Source of the DNA: Nitrosotalea sp. | Lineage (GTDB): Archaea > Thermoproteota > Nitrososphaeria > Nitrososphaerales > Nitrosopumilaceae | DNA: 5,594 nucleotides | Direction of reading: 5' to 3' | NCBI GenBank assembly: GCA_022545805.1 | Contig: JAKEIJ010000033.1 | Location: 1-5,594 of the forward strand | Part shown: positions 1-5,091 of the stretch, one piece after another | Layout of the letters: each line of letters opens with the position of its first letter | Numbering within the stretch: position 1 is the stretch's first letter | The notes under the pieces: model-generated | Told to the model about the DNA's origin: nothing | Seen by the model: the letters and a program-made list of their open reading frames with translations, nothing else | Databases searched by the model: none | Position numbers and translations under genes: made by a program

Positions 1-44
1 ATACTTAGCTATCATACTAAGAAATTTTACTTTTGCGAGTATCG

Positions 45-1121
45 TTATGGGTTTACATCCGGTCTGTCATTATAGTATGCAGTGACAGTGATATCCTGTG
101 TTGGCGTGATTGTACGATATGGGTTTGTGCTTCCATCATCCCAGTGATCAAACTTGATATTTTGAAAGTCAGATACAAAGACAGTGTATGTGCTTCCAGA
201 TGTTACCACATAGGACCTTGGGCCAAATCCTTGGAATATTGTGTTACCTTTGGCATTATGAAGCTCAGTCCACATTCCCTTGAGTTCATTTTTGGATAGA
301 TCAGCAGATCCTATTGTCAAAATCAGGTGATGAGCCACAGGAGGATGAGTGTCCAGTGTATCCACTAGATCTCCAAAATAAGGAGGAATGGAATTAAAGG
401 GGTTTGGTATTTTACCGTTTGTCACGTACAGGTATCCAATAGAATTTGATGCTTCAGACACAAATGACTTGTTCAAACCATCAACCCCAAATGCTATGAT
501 TGAAAAATTATGTTTATCATAATTTTTGTGCCATCCAGAAAGAGACTGAACAGATGGTAGTGTATCGTTTTCATATATTACGATGTTATCCACAGTTTTG
601 ATGTAACTTGGTTTTGTGTCAACTCCTGCATTGCCAACTGTAAAAGTAAGACCTAGTGATTTAACAAAATTTGCAAGGTCTGCATAATAGATTTCATTGC
701 CTGGAACGTTTGACATTTGATCAAAGAATATGCCGTTGACATTGTACCAGTTCTTGTAATTTGTTATCTCATTTTTGATGTCTGTGCTATTTCTTATTCC
801 ATATTCTGTATACACATAACCCAATACATAGATATTATGCGATTGCATCTGGTGGATCCCATCAGCATAATTGTTATTTTTTACTTGTCCTGAACCGTTA
901 AGAGGATTAATTATTACTAGCATTGGGACTTTGTGGTGTTTTATTTTTTCTTGTATTACATCATGCCATACACTTCCTGGACTGACATAGAGCGGAAGAA
1001 TGACTCCAGTTGAGGGGTGTGCGGCAAATGCTGTATGCGATAAAGAAAAAACCATGATACTCAATAAAATTACAAAAATTACTTTGGCGTACATGTCATA
1101 CCAACCACTGCATTTTTCCAT
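45..1121 (-). CDS. Secreted spherulation-specific family 4 (spherulin-4/GH135-like) protein
   Basis: This 358-residue protein is probably exported and acts at the cell surface. A hydrophobic stretch at residues 12-28 ends in HTAFA, which fits a signal peptide cut near residue 33. Residues about 38-255 look like the spherulin-4 family, a TIM-barrel fold that includes fungal GH135 Sph3, an exopolysaccharide hydrolase. Visible family landmarks are ILPLYVSPGS (41-50), VIINPLNG (69-76), GIFFDQ (130-135) and VIYEN (181-185). Residues about 262-350 form a beta-rich tail containing FDHWDDGSTNPYRTITP and ending TAYYN, a module common in thaumarchaeal extracellular proteins. D134 and E184 match expected acidic catalytic positions, but the residue after D134 is Q where I expect E. 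ATG at 1121 is the most upstream possible start. A second ATG at 1094 (residue 10) would leave a shorter signal peptide. The natural substrate is unknown; a glycan is inferred from the family. Confidence 0.8.
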   Translation of the reverse strand: MEKCSGWYDMYAKVIFVILLSIMVFSLSHTAFAAHPSTGVILPLYVSPGSVWHDVIQEKIKHHKVPMLVIINPLNGSGQVKNNNYADGIHQMQSHNIYVLGYVYTEYGIRNSTDIKNEITNYKNWYNVNGIFFDQMSNVPGNEIYYADLANFVKSLGLTFTVGNAGVDTKPSYIKTVDNIVIYENDTLPSVQSLSGWHKNYDKHNFSIIAFGVDGLNKSFVSEASNSIGYLYVTNGKIPNPFNSIPPYFGDLVDTLDTHPPVAHHLILTIGSADLSKNELKGMWTELHNAKGNTIFQGFGPRSYVVTSGSTYTVFVSDFQNIKFDHWDDGSTNPYRTITPTQDITVTAYYNDRPDVNP

Positions 1122-1142
1122 ACCATACCACTTGTCATACCA
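1097..1142 (-). repeat. Cluster of four TGGTATG heptamers across the start of the spherulin-4-like gene
   Basis: On the plus strand CATACCA occurs at 1097-1103, 1119-1125, 1124-1130 and 1136-1142. The first and last copies lie within identical 10-mers, TGTCATACCA, at 1094-1103 and 1133-1142. The cluster covers the start codon and the end of the promoter region. It could be a protein-binding array, or simply a small local duplication. Confidence 0.55.
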
Positions 1143-1152
1143 GTTAATTCGA
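1140..1152 (-). promoter_or_regulatory. Weak TATA-like box upstream of the spherulin-4-like gene
   Basis: Read on the minus strand, TTCGAATTAAC lies about 26 bp before the ATG at 1121. This is the spacing expected for archaeal TBP-driven transcription of a leaderless mRNA. The box is a poor match to an archaeal TATA consensus, so the call rests mostly on spacing. It mildly favours the ATG at 1121 over the one at 1094. Confidence 0.3.
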
Positions 1153-1261
1153 ACATGAGTACAGAGACCAAAATGGTGTGCTATCTAGTAGATACCTATC
1201 GGTCAATGTTTGCTCATTAACAATTATTCTGTTTGGTCAGATATCTGATTATGCGTAGATT

Positions 1262-1300
1262 GTTCTATACTGTAAATACGACATAAGATGTCAGTATAAC
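1262..1300. repeat. Nested inverted repeat downstream of the coiled-coil gene
   Basis: An outer pair, TATACTG (1266-1272) with CAGTATA (1292-1298), encloses an inner pair, GACAT (1280-1284) with ATGTC (1288-1292), which has a 3-nt loop. The two stems share base C1292, so they cannot both form completely. The structure begins about 24 nt after the stop of the minus-strand gene at 1322 and could sit in its 3' untranslated region. No U-rich tract follows on the minus strand, so a terminator role is not supported. Confidence 0.4.
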
Positions 1301-1321
1301 AAATGTAATCAAATATGCTAA

Positions 1322-2236
1322 CTATCGTCTAGATTTTTTCTGTGATCGACGTTTTGCAGGTCTGGTTTTTCTTTTAGATGTTTTTGAAACCTTGCTTTTA
1401 GATTTTTTTACTACTTTTCTTTTTGGTGCTTTTTTTGCAGACTTGCGCTTTACTTTTTTATCAGGTCTTCGTTTTGCCTTTCTTGCCTTTGCTTTTCTTG
1501 CTCTTGCTAGTGCAAGTTGTCTTGCCTTGTTCTTTCTTCTCTGAGCTGCCAGTGCTGCCATTCTTTTTCGTTTCTTGGCTGCAAGTGCTGCAAGTCTCTT
1601 TCTTCTCTGAGCTGCAATCTCTGCCAGTTTCTTTTGTACTGATGCTAATGCAATTCCTGCACGTGCTTCAAGTTTTAGAAGAGATTCAAACTTTGGTCTG
1701 AATACAGCTTCTGCCTTTGTGGCAGTCTTTAGTTGTTCAAGTAAAGTAGGCTTTAGATGGCTCTGTTTTTTTAGTTGATCTTCGACTTTTGCCTTTTCCT
1801 TTTCGCTTGATTCTATTGCTTTTTCTAATCTAGCATGAGTAGAATCTCTTTCTTTTATCTCGGAATGTAATTCGGATATTTTTTCATCAATATACTTTAG
1901 TCTTTCAGCAACAGCGTTCTTGTCTTCTGACCCATACTCGCTTTGCTGGGTTGCCTGGTCTTTTGCGTCATGCTCTTGCTGTAGCCTACCCTCGGCTGCA
2001 ATTTTGAGCCTCTCAATGCTTGCCTTTTGGGATAGATGTTGGTTTAAAAGCTGCATTGCATGGTCTTTTGCCCTTGTCAAGTCCTCTTTTTTCTTCTCCA
2101 AGGCTACAAGGCCTGATGATGATCTTCGTTTTTTAGAAATAGCCTCTTTTAGTTTACTTTCAGCCTGTTTTCGCAATTTGGTTATTGCTGTCTTTTTCAT
2201 ACTATAGGATTTTACGAGAGCCTCAAGGGATGTCAT
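1322..2236 (-). CDS. Coiled-coil protein with a histone-H1-like lysine/arginine-rich C-terminal tail
   Basis: I do not recognise a named family for this 304-residue protein. Residues about 1-200 are highly charged and almost continuously helical, with heptad-like spacing of L, I, A and V typical of a long coiled coil. Residues 204-236 are three consecutive 11-residue units: LAEIAAQRRKR, LAALAAKKRKR and MAALAAQRRKN. Residues 237-304 are an extended tail rich in K, R, A, S and P, resembling eukaryotic H1 tails or bacterial Hc1-like proteins. About half of residues 201-304 are K or R, and only E206 and D259 are acidic. There is no signal peptide or membrane segment, so a cytoplasmic nucleic-acid-binding or nucleoid role is inferred. 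It is divergently arranged with the 103-residue gene, and a TATA-like box 26 bp before the ATG suggests a leaderless mRNA. RNA or ribosome binding is an alternative. Confidence 0.75.
   Translation of the reverse strand: MTSLEALVKSYSMKKTAITKLRKQAESKLKEAISKKRRSSSGLVALEKKKEDLTRAKDHAMQLLNQHLSQKASIERLKIAAEGRLQQEHDAKDQATQQSEYGSEDKNAVAERLKYIDEKISELHSEIKERDSTHARLEKAIESSEKEKAKVEDQLKKQSHLKPTLLEQLKTATKAEAVFRPKFESLLKLEARAGIALASVQKKLAEIAAQRRKRLAALAAKKRKRMAALAAQRRKNKARQLALARARKAKARKAKRRPDKKVKRKSAKKAPKRKVVKKSKSKVSKTSKRKTRPAKRRSQKKSRR
1529..1627 (-). repeat. Three 33-bp in-frame tandem repeats in the coiled-coil gene
   Basis: This segment encodes the three 11-residue units of the coiled-coil protein (residues 204-236). 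At DNA level a 19-bp stretch at 1531-1549 recurs exactly at 1597-1615, 66 bp away, which is two repeat units. The middle unit is diverged. This suggests internal duplication of a 33-bp unit rather than only convergent amino acid bias. Confidence 0.7.
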
Positions 2237-2257
2237 GCGATTATGAGCCTTTGTAAT

Positions 2258-2267
2258 CGATTAAGTT
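2258..2267 (-). promoter_or_regulatory. TATA-like box for the coiled-coil gene
   Basis: On the minus strand AACTTAATCG is centred about 26 bp before the ATG at 2236, so transcription would begin at or next to the start codon (leaderless). No Shine-Dalgarno-like sequence lies in front of the ATG, which is consistent. The match to a TATA consensus is moderate. Confidence 0.4.
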
Positions 2268-2296
2268 TTTGTTATGATCAGTATTTGACATATGAG

Positions 2297-2340
2297 TTAA
2301 AATTTTCAACATATTTTTGATCTTTTTAACAAAATTTTAA
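2297..2340. repeat. AT-only inverted repeat in the divergent promoter region
   Basis: TTAAAATTTT (2297-2306) and AAAATTTTAA (2331-2340) are perfect 10-bp inverted copies separated by 24 bp. They lie between the two divergent TATA-like boxes. Each contains the self-palindrome AAAATTTT, so they also resemble direct repeats. A bent-DNA or operator role is possible, but AT-rich sequence makes chance similarity likely. Confidence 0.35.
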
Positions 2341-2353
2341 GGTGTGTCAAGGG

Positions 2354-2381
2354 TCACCAAGTAGATTTTATTTACCAAGTA
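2354..2381 (+). promoter_or_regulatory. TATA box of the 103-residue gene bracketed by ACCAAGTA direct repeats
   Basis: TTTTATTTA (2366-2374) is centred about 26 bp before the base at which the ATG at 2394 begins, the usual spacing for a leaderless archaeal mRNA. The box lies between two identical octamers, ACCAAGTA at 2356-2363 and 2374-2381, spaced 18 bp apart. Each is preceded by T-pyrimidine. A protein bound to these repeats would block or help TBP/TFB access, so they are a candidate operator. The TATA assignment is stronger than the operator assignment. Confidence 0.55.
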
Positions 2382-2393
2382 CATAGCAAAATC

Positions 2394-2705
2394 ATGGATT
2401 TTCATCCATCACAATTACCTATAGTCCAGTCATTTCAGATCGATGACGAACGAAAGGCCCAGGATCTTGCAGACCAGATGGTAAAACTTGGTTTTTCAAC
2501 TCAAAAGGGTGCATTCAAAGTTATCATGACAAAGGAACAAAAGACTGCAAAGAAGATTGGTTTTACAATTATGAATGAGCTTAATTTTGGATTAAAAAAA
2601 ACAAAACAAGAGCGAGATGTAAGATACTGGATCTACAGTTATGATGCAGACCACTATGCCATGGTCCTGATAAGCTCCAAGGTCATGGAAGAGCTAGGTT
2701 TTTGA
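2394..2705 (+). CDS. Conserved-looking hypothetical protein, 103 residues
   Basis: I do not recognise this protein. It is a small soluble protein with no signal peptide or membrane segment. Its pattern suggests an alpha/beta fold: a helix at about 18-33 (DERKAQDLADQMVKLG), a likely strand at about 40-46 (AFKVIMT), a helix at about 47-65, a strand containing RYWIYSYD (77-84) and another strand at 88-94 (YAMVLIS), then a short C-terminal helix. There are no cysteines, so a zinc ribbon or Fe-S site is excluded. The ATG at 2394 is supported by a TATA-like box at leaderless spacing. The gene is divergent from the H1-like coiled-coil gene, and its last 12 bp overlap the end of the convergent PAP2-like gene. 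Promoter quality and balanced protein composition argue that it is real. Confidence 0.75.
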   Translation: MDFHPSQLPIVQSFQIDDERKAQDLADQMVKLGFSTQKGAFKVIMTKEQKTAKKIGFTIMNELNFGLKKTKQERDVRYWIYSYDADHYAMVLISSKVMEELGF

Positions 2706-3353
2706 TCTATCAAAGATAAGTTCTATCTTTAGTTTTCTGGATACAATATTTGCAATCAATATTCCAAAGACAACACCTGCAATTATTGTCAACGGATATT
2801 CTTGCAGCAAGTATAGCCTGCTTATTGATACCACTGCAGGATAGACCCACAATAGATAGCATCCACGCGGAAATCTCCTAGATAGTGCATATCCAATGAT
2901 GAATGCAAATATCGTTGTCCTCATGGTGGCTCCTGCAGGAAAAGTACCCTCAATTCCACAAGGAACACCCACATCGGCACCTGATTTTATTGGCAGATTG
3001 GCCCCCAGATAATCAAGCATCGGCTTTTCATACCCAGAGTAGCATCTCATATAGGCTACAACCATGCTGCCTACCAACAACGAGAGAAGCAGGACAAGAC
3101 CGAGACGTCTTGTTCTTTTTATAATAAACAATATGATGCTGACAAATATTGGATACAATACCCACCCAAGTTCTGTAAACACATCCATGGTAATGTCGAC
3201 TACAGGATTTCCTACAAGTTTTGAAAGCGTTGTTTCAAATCCTGTATCATATACGAACAAAACTTTTGCAACAGCAAGATAAAGCATTATTACAAATGAC
3301 AACAACAATAGGAAGAAAGTTCTACTTCGTGTTTCAAAGACCCAGCTTTGCAT
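2694..3353 (-). CDS. PAP2-superfamily-like integral membrane protein with degenerate catalytic motifs
   Basis: This is a 219-residue protein with about six membrane segments, near residues 13-35, 64-78, 84-102, 146-157, 165-178 and 188-204. This is the usual layout of type-2 phosphatidic acid phosphatases. The three PAP2 motifs are recognisable by spacing but altered. KX6RP appears as R103-X6-K110-P111. PSGH appears as PAGA (139-142). SRX5HX3D appears as S178-R179-X5-E185-X3-T189. Both catalytic histidines and the aspartate are therefore missing, so a phosphatase reaction is unlikely; lipid binding or a structural role is possible. I chose the ATG at 3353 because AAGGAG lies 9 nt upstream and the TATA-like box at 3401-3410 predicts transcription starting near 3379. 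The ATG at 3386 would add 11 residues but lies outside that transcript. The start is less certain than the frame. Confidence 0.75.
   Translation of the reverse strand: MQSWVFETRSRTFFLLLLSFVIMLYLAVAKVLFVYDTGFETTLSKLVGNPVVDITMDVFTELGWVLYPIFVSIILFIIKRTRRLGLVLLLSLLVGSMVVAYMRCYSGYEKPMLDYLGANLPIKSGADVGVPCGIEGTFPAGATMRTTIFAFIIGYALSRRFPRGCYLLWVYPAVVSISRLYLLQEYPLTIIAGVVFGILIANIVSRKLKIELIFDRSKT
2712..2736 (+). terminator. Possible hairpin terminator of the 103-residue gene
   Basis: AAAGATA (2712-2718) pairs perfectly with TATCTTT (2724-2730) across a 5-nt loop. The stem starts six bases after the stop codon, and AGTTTTC follows. The stem is AT-only and therefore weak. The sequence is also coding for the C-terminus of the opposite-strand PAP2-like gene, so the symmetry could be incidental. 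Archaeal termination relies mainly on U-tracts, and this one is only four T long. Confidence 0.35.
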
Positions 3354-3360
3354 TGAAATT

Positions 3361-3368
3361 CTCTCCTT
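3361..3368 (-). promoter_or_regulatory. Shine-Dalgarno-like site deciding the PAP2-like gene start
   Basis: On the minus strand AAGGAGAG ends 7 nt before the ATG at 3353. It is the clearest ribosome-binding sequence near any start in this window. It supports initiation at 3353 rather than at the in-frame ATG at 3386. Confidence 0.55.
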
Positions 3369-3400
3369 GATACAACATCTAAGCATTGCTTTGTATGACC

Positions 3401-3410
3401 ATATTAAAAT
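3401..3410 (-). promoter_or_regulatory. TATA-like box for the PAP2-like gene
   Basis: ATTTTAATAT on the minus strand is a good AT-rich TATA candidate. With a start about 26 bp downstream, the transcript would begin near 3379 and carry a leader of about 26 nt containing the AAGGAG site. This leader-bearing arrangement differs from the leaderless promoters elsewhere in the window. Confidence 0.5.
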
Positions 3411-3539
3411 CAGATTGCTTGCCTTGGTATCGTTTTACATACAAAGCCAGATCAATTAGATGAAAAACCATTGTGGTGTTGATCGGGGTTTTTGATTCTG
3501 GACTAGCTCAAAAAATAGTTGGATCGCTTATAGAATTCA

Positions 3540-3617
3540 TTTATTTTTTTTATGCCATACATGTTTGCAAGATCTTCTGTTTATCTCCAAATGATAATCA
3601 TCTTTATTTTTTTATGC
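3540..3617 (+). repeat. Two T-rich direct repeats, TTTA-T(7-8)-ATGC
   Basis: TTTATTTTTTTTATGC (3540-3555) and TTTATTTTTTTATGC (3603-3617) differ only by one T and start 63 bp apart. The second copy ends 11 bp before the long palindrome. On the plus strand they could act as TATA-like boxes or as U-tract terminators, and the sequence alone does not decide. Confidence 0.5.
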
Positions 3618-3627
3618 GATTACAGTG

Positions 3628-3721
3628 CATAGATTTTAGGAACCGTGGATGTGTCTTGTTTTTGTACGATCACAAGCCAGTCTGACACACCCTAACATCC
3701 ACGGTTCTGAAAAAATCTATG
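3628..3721. repeat. Long imperfect palindrome, candidate MITE or structured RNA
   Basis: The outer arms CATAGATTTT (3628-3637) and AAAATCTATG (3712-3721) match 10 of 10. The inner arms GAACCGTGGATGT (3640-3652) and ACATCCACGGTTC (3695-3707) match 13 of 13. They are separated from the outer arms by 2 nt on the left and 4 nt on the right. The central part can add a CTTGT (3655-3659)/ACAAG (3672-3676) stem. ATTACA occurs on both sides, at 3619-3624 and 3726-3731, and could be a target-site duplication, though it is not exactly abutting. This arrangement fits a miniature inverted-repeat element; a small hairpin RNA is the main alternative. No second copy is in the window. Confidence 0.7.
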
Positions 3722-3850
3722 TCATATTACAATACATACAGGATGCCAAGTAATTTGAAGATTTTTAGATGAGAATCTACTAGATAAATTTGCACATACA
3801 GTTATCAAAAGATCGGTAAGAAAAACCAAATAAAGAAAAGGCGACTAAAA

Positions 3851-3860
3851 GATTTTAACC
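3851..3860 (+). promoter_or_regulatory. TATA-like box for pgk
   Basis: GATTTTAACC contains TTTTAA centred about 27 bp before the TTG start at 3883, preceded by a purine-rich stretch that could serve as BRE. The spacing predicts a transcript starting at or one base before the start codon, so pgk may be leaderless. AGGA at 3873-3876 would be a weak ribosome-binding site if transcription begins further upstream. Confidence 0.45.
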
Positions 3861-3882
3861 ACATCAAGAGATAGGAACATCA

Positions 3883-5091
3883 TTGAGAATATTAACAATC
3901 AACGACTTTGATACAAAGGGCAAGACGGTATTTCTCAGAGTAGACATGAACTGCCCCGTAGATCCAGTTACAATGGATATCATTGAGACAAGCAGAATAA
4001 AAGAATCCACCGAGTCCCTAAAAGATCTAGAAGGTGCCAAGGTAGTGATAGGCTCGCACCAGGGAAGAGTAGGCAACAAGGACTATACAGGCATGGAAAA
4101 ACATGCAAAGGTCCTAGAGCAGATACTTGGCCGCAAGATAAAGTACATTGAAGATGTGATAGGGTCTGACGCACAACGCGAGATTAAAAACATGAAAGAT
4201 GGAGATATCATACTGCTTGACAACCTAAGATTATGTGCAGAGGAGAACTATGAATTTTCAGCCGCTGACGCATCTAAAACAATAATGGTAAAAAGACTTT
4301 CAAAGTTATTTGATATCTGTGTTCTTGATTCATTTCCAAGCTCACACAGATCACATCCATCAATAATTGGATTTGCACATGTTCTTCCATCATGTGCTGG
4401 AAGACTGGTAGAACGCGAAGTCAGAAAACTTGATGAAATAATGACTGTTGCCAAGGGACCACATGTACTTGTACTTGGAGGCTCCAAGGTAGTCGATAGG
4501 CTTGAAGCAATAAAGGAATTGATCCAAAACGGCAGGGCAGACCAAGTTTTGCTTACAGGTGTAATTGCCAATGTCTTTTTGAGAGCACAGGGAAGAATCA
4601 AATTCCCACTTGGAATCAAAAGAGAAGAAGAGGTAGTTGCAAAGGCACATGCCTTGATTGGTGAATATCCAGATGTATTTTCAGTTCCAGTAGATATCGC
4701 AGTGGAGAGAAACGGAAAAAGAGAAGAGATGGATGTTCGTGAGCTTGTAAAAGGCGACCAGATATTTGATCTTGGACCAAAATCAGTTGAATATTACCTA
4801 AAATCAATCCAGAGTGCTGGAACTGTATTCATGAGCGGTCCTGCAGGATTTTTTGAGAATGAGAATTTCAAGTTTGGAACAGAATCTCTTCTCAGAGGAG
4901 TAGCAGACTCGTTTGCAACCACAATTGTGAGTGGTGGACATCTCACTGCTGCATTGAAAAGATACGGCCTTGCCGAGAAGATAAACCACATCAGCACTGC
5001 AGGAGGTGCATTAGTGTTATATCTCACAGGCGTAAAATTGCCAATGATTCAGGCATTAGAAGAAGCTGCCACTAGATATCGTTCTAAATAG
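3883..5091 (+). CDS. pgk: Phosphoglycerate kinase
   Basis: This cytoplasmic enzyme (EC 2.7.2.3) interconverts 1,3-bisphosphoglycerate plus ADP and 3-phosphoglycerate plus ATP. In autotrophic archaea it is expected to run mainly in the gluconeogenic direction. Its 402 residues match the usual length. Substrate-site landmarks in the N-terminal domain are RVDMNCPVD (R19, D21, N23), R38, SHQGR (H59, R62), LLDNLR (R116) and SHRSH (R156). The C-terminal nucleotide domain has GGSKVVDR (199-206), GPAGFFE (319-325), SGGHLTAAL (350-358) and STAGGALVLYL (371-381). Arg206 stands where many PGKs have a second lysine (GGxKVxDK). The start is TTG at 3883; an in-frame stop at 3856-3858 leaves no upstream ATG, GTG or TTG, and the N-terminus aligns with known PGKs from there. 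Its stop overlaps the end of the convergent zinc-ribbon gene by 8 bp. Confidence 0.97.
   Translation: MRILTINDFDTKGKTVFLRVDMNCPVDPVTMDIIETSRIKESTESLKDLEGAKVVIGSHQGRVGNKDYTGMEKHAKVLEQILGRKIKYIEDVIGSDAQREIKNMKDGDIILLDNLRLCAEENYEFSAADASKTIMVKRLSKLFDICVLDSFPSSHRSHPSIIGFAHVLPSCAGRLVEREVRKLDEIMTVAKGPHVLVLGGSKVVDRLEAIKELIQNGRADQVLLTGVIANVFLRAQGRIKFPLGIKREEEVVAKAHALIGEYPDVFSVPVDIAVERNGKREEMDVRELVKGDQIFDLGPKSVEYYLKSIQSAGTVFMSGPAGFFENENFKFGTESLLRGVADSFATTIVSGGHLTAALKRYGLAEKINHISTAGGALVLYLTGVKLPMIQALEEAATRYRSK

Larger units (their letters stand above)
3411..3852. other. Gene-free region between divergent promoters of the PAP2-like gene and pgk
   Basis: No convincing protein-coding gene, tRNA or rRNA is visible here. 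The longest open frame (GTG at 3473 to 3685, plus strand, 70 codons) runs through T-tracts and into the palindrome, and no promoter or ribosome-binding site precedes it. The region holds two T-rich direct repeats (3540-3555 and 3603-3617), a short palindrome ATGATAATCAT (3591-3601) and a long imperfect palindrome (3628-3721). It lies upstream of both flanking promoters, so its elements belong to neither predicted neighbouring mRNA. Confidence 0.6.

Noticed and set aside
3..21. Small hairpin CTTAG/CTAAG downstream of the spherulin-4-like gene, considered as a terminator.
   Set aside because: The stem is only 5 bp with an 8-nt loop and no U-tract, and the window edge prevents seeing what follows.
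1143..1160. GTTCGAATTAAC on the minus strand, considered as a tRNA T-arm.
   Set aside because: The flanking bases do not form a 5-bp stem, and no acceptor, D or anticodon arm is present nearby.
1182..1193. TATCTAGTAGAT upstream of the spherulin-4-like gene recurs as its reverse complement ATCTACTAGATA at 3775-3786 upstream of pgk.
   Set aside because: One shared 12-mer is about what chance predicts in an AT-rich window of this size, and its distance from the two genes differs.
1423..1701. Plus-strand open frame rich in leucine, phenylalanine and valine, resembling a membrane protein.
   Set aside because: It is the antisense of the lysine/arginine-rich region of the coiled-coil gene, which automatically yields hydrophobic residues.
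3354..3386. Extended N-terminus for the PAP2-like protein from the ATG at 3386.
   Set aside because: The predicted transcript starts near 3379, and AAGGAG is correctly placed for the ATG at 3353; the extra residues MLRCCIKERIS add no recognisable signal.
3583..3602. AATGATAA followed by a short palindrome, considered as the C box of a C/D guide RNA.
   Set aside because: No matching D box (CTGA) at a suitable distance and no C'/D' pair were found.
3473..3685. A 70-codon plus-strand open frame starting GTG, whose N-terminus (LIGVFDSG) resembles the start of glutamate racemase.
   Set aside because: The similarity ends after seven residues (no GG-L-S/T-V follows), the frame runs through two T-tracts and into the palindrome, and there is no promoter or ribosome-binding site. 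It is most likely chance; a decayed remnant cannot be fully excluded.
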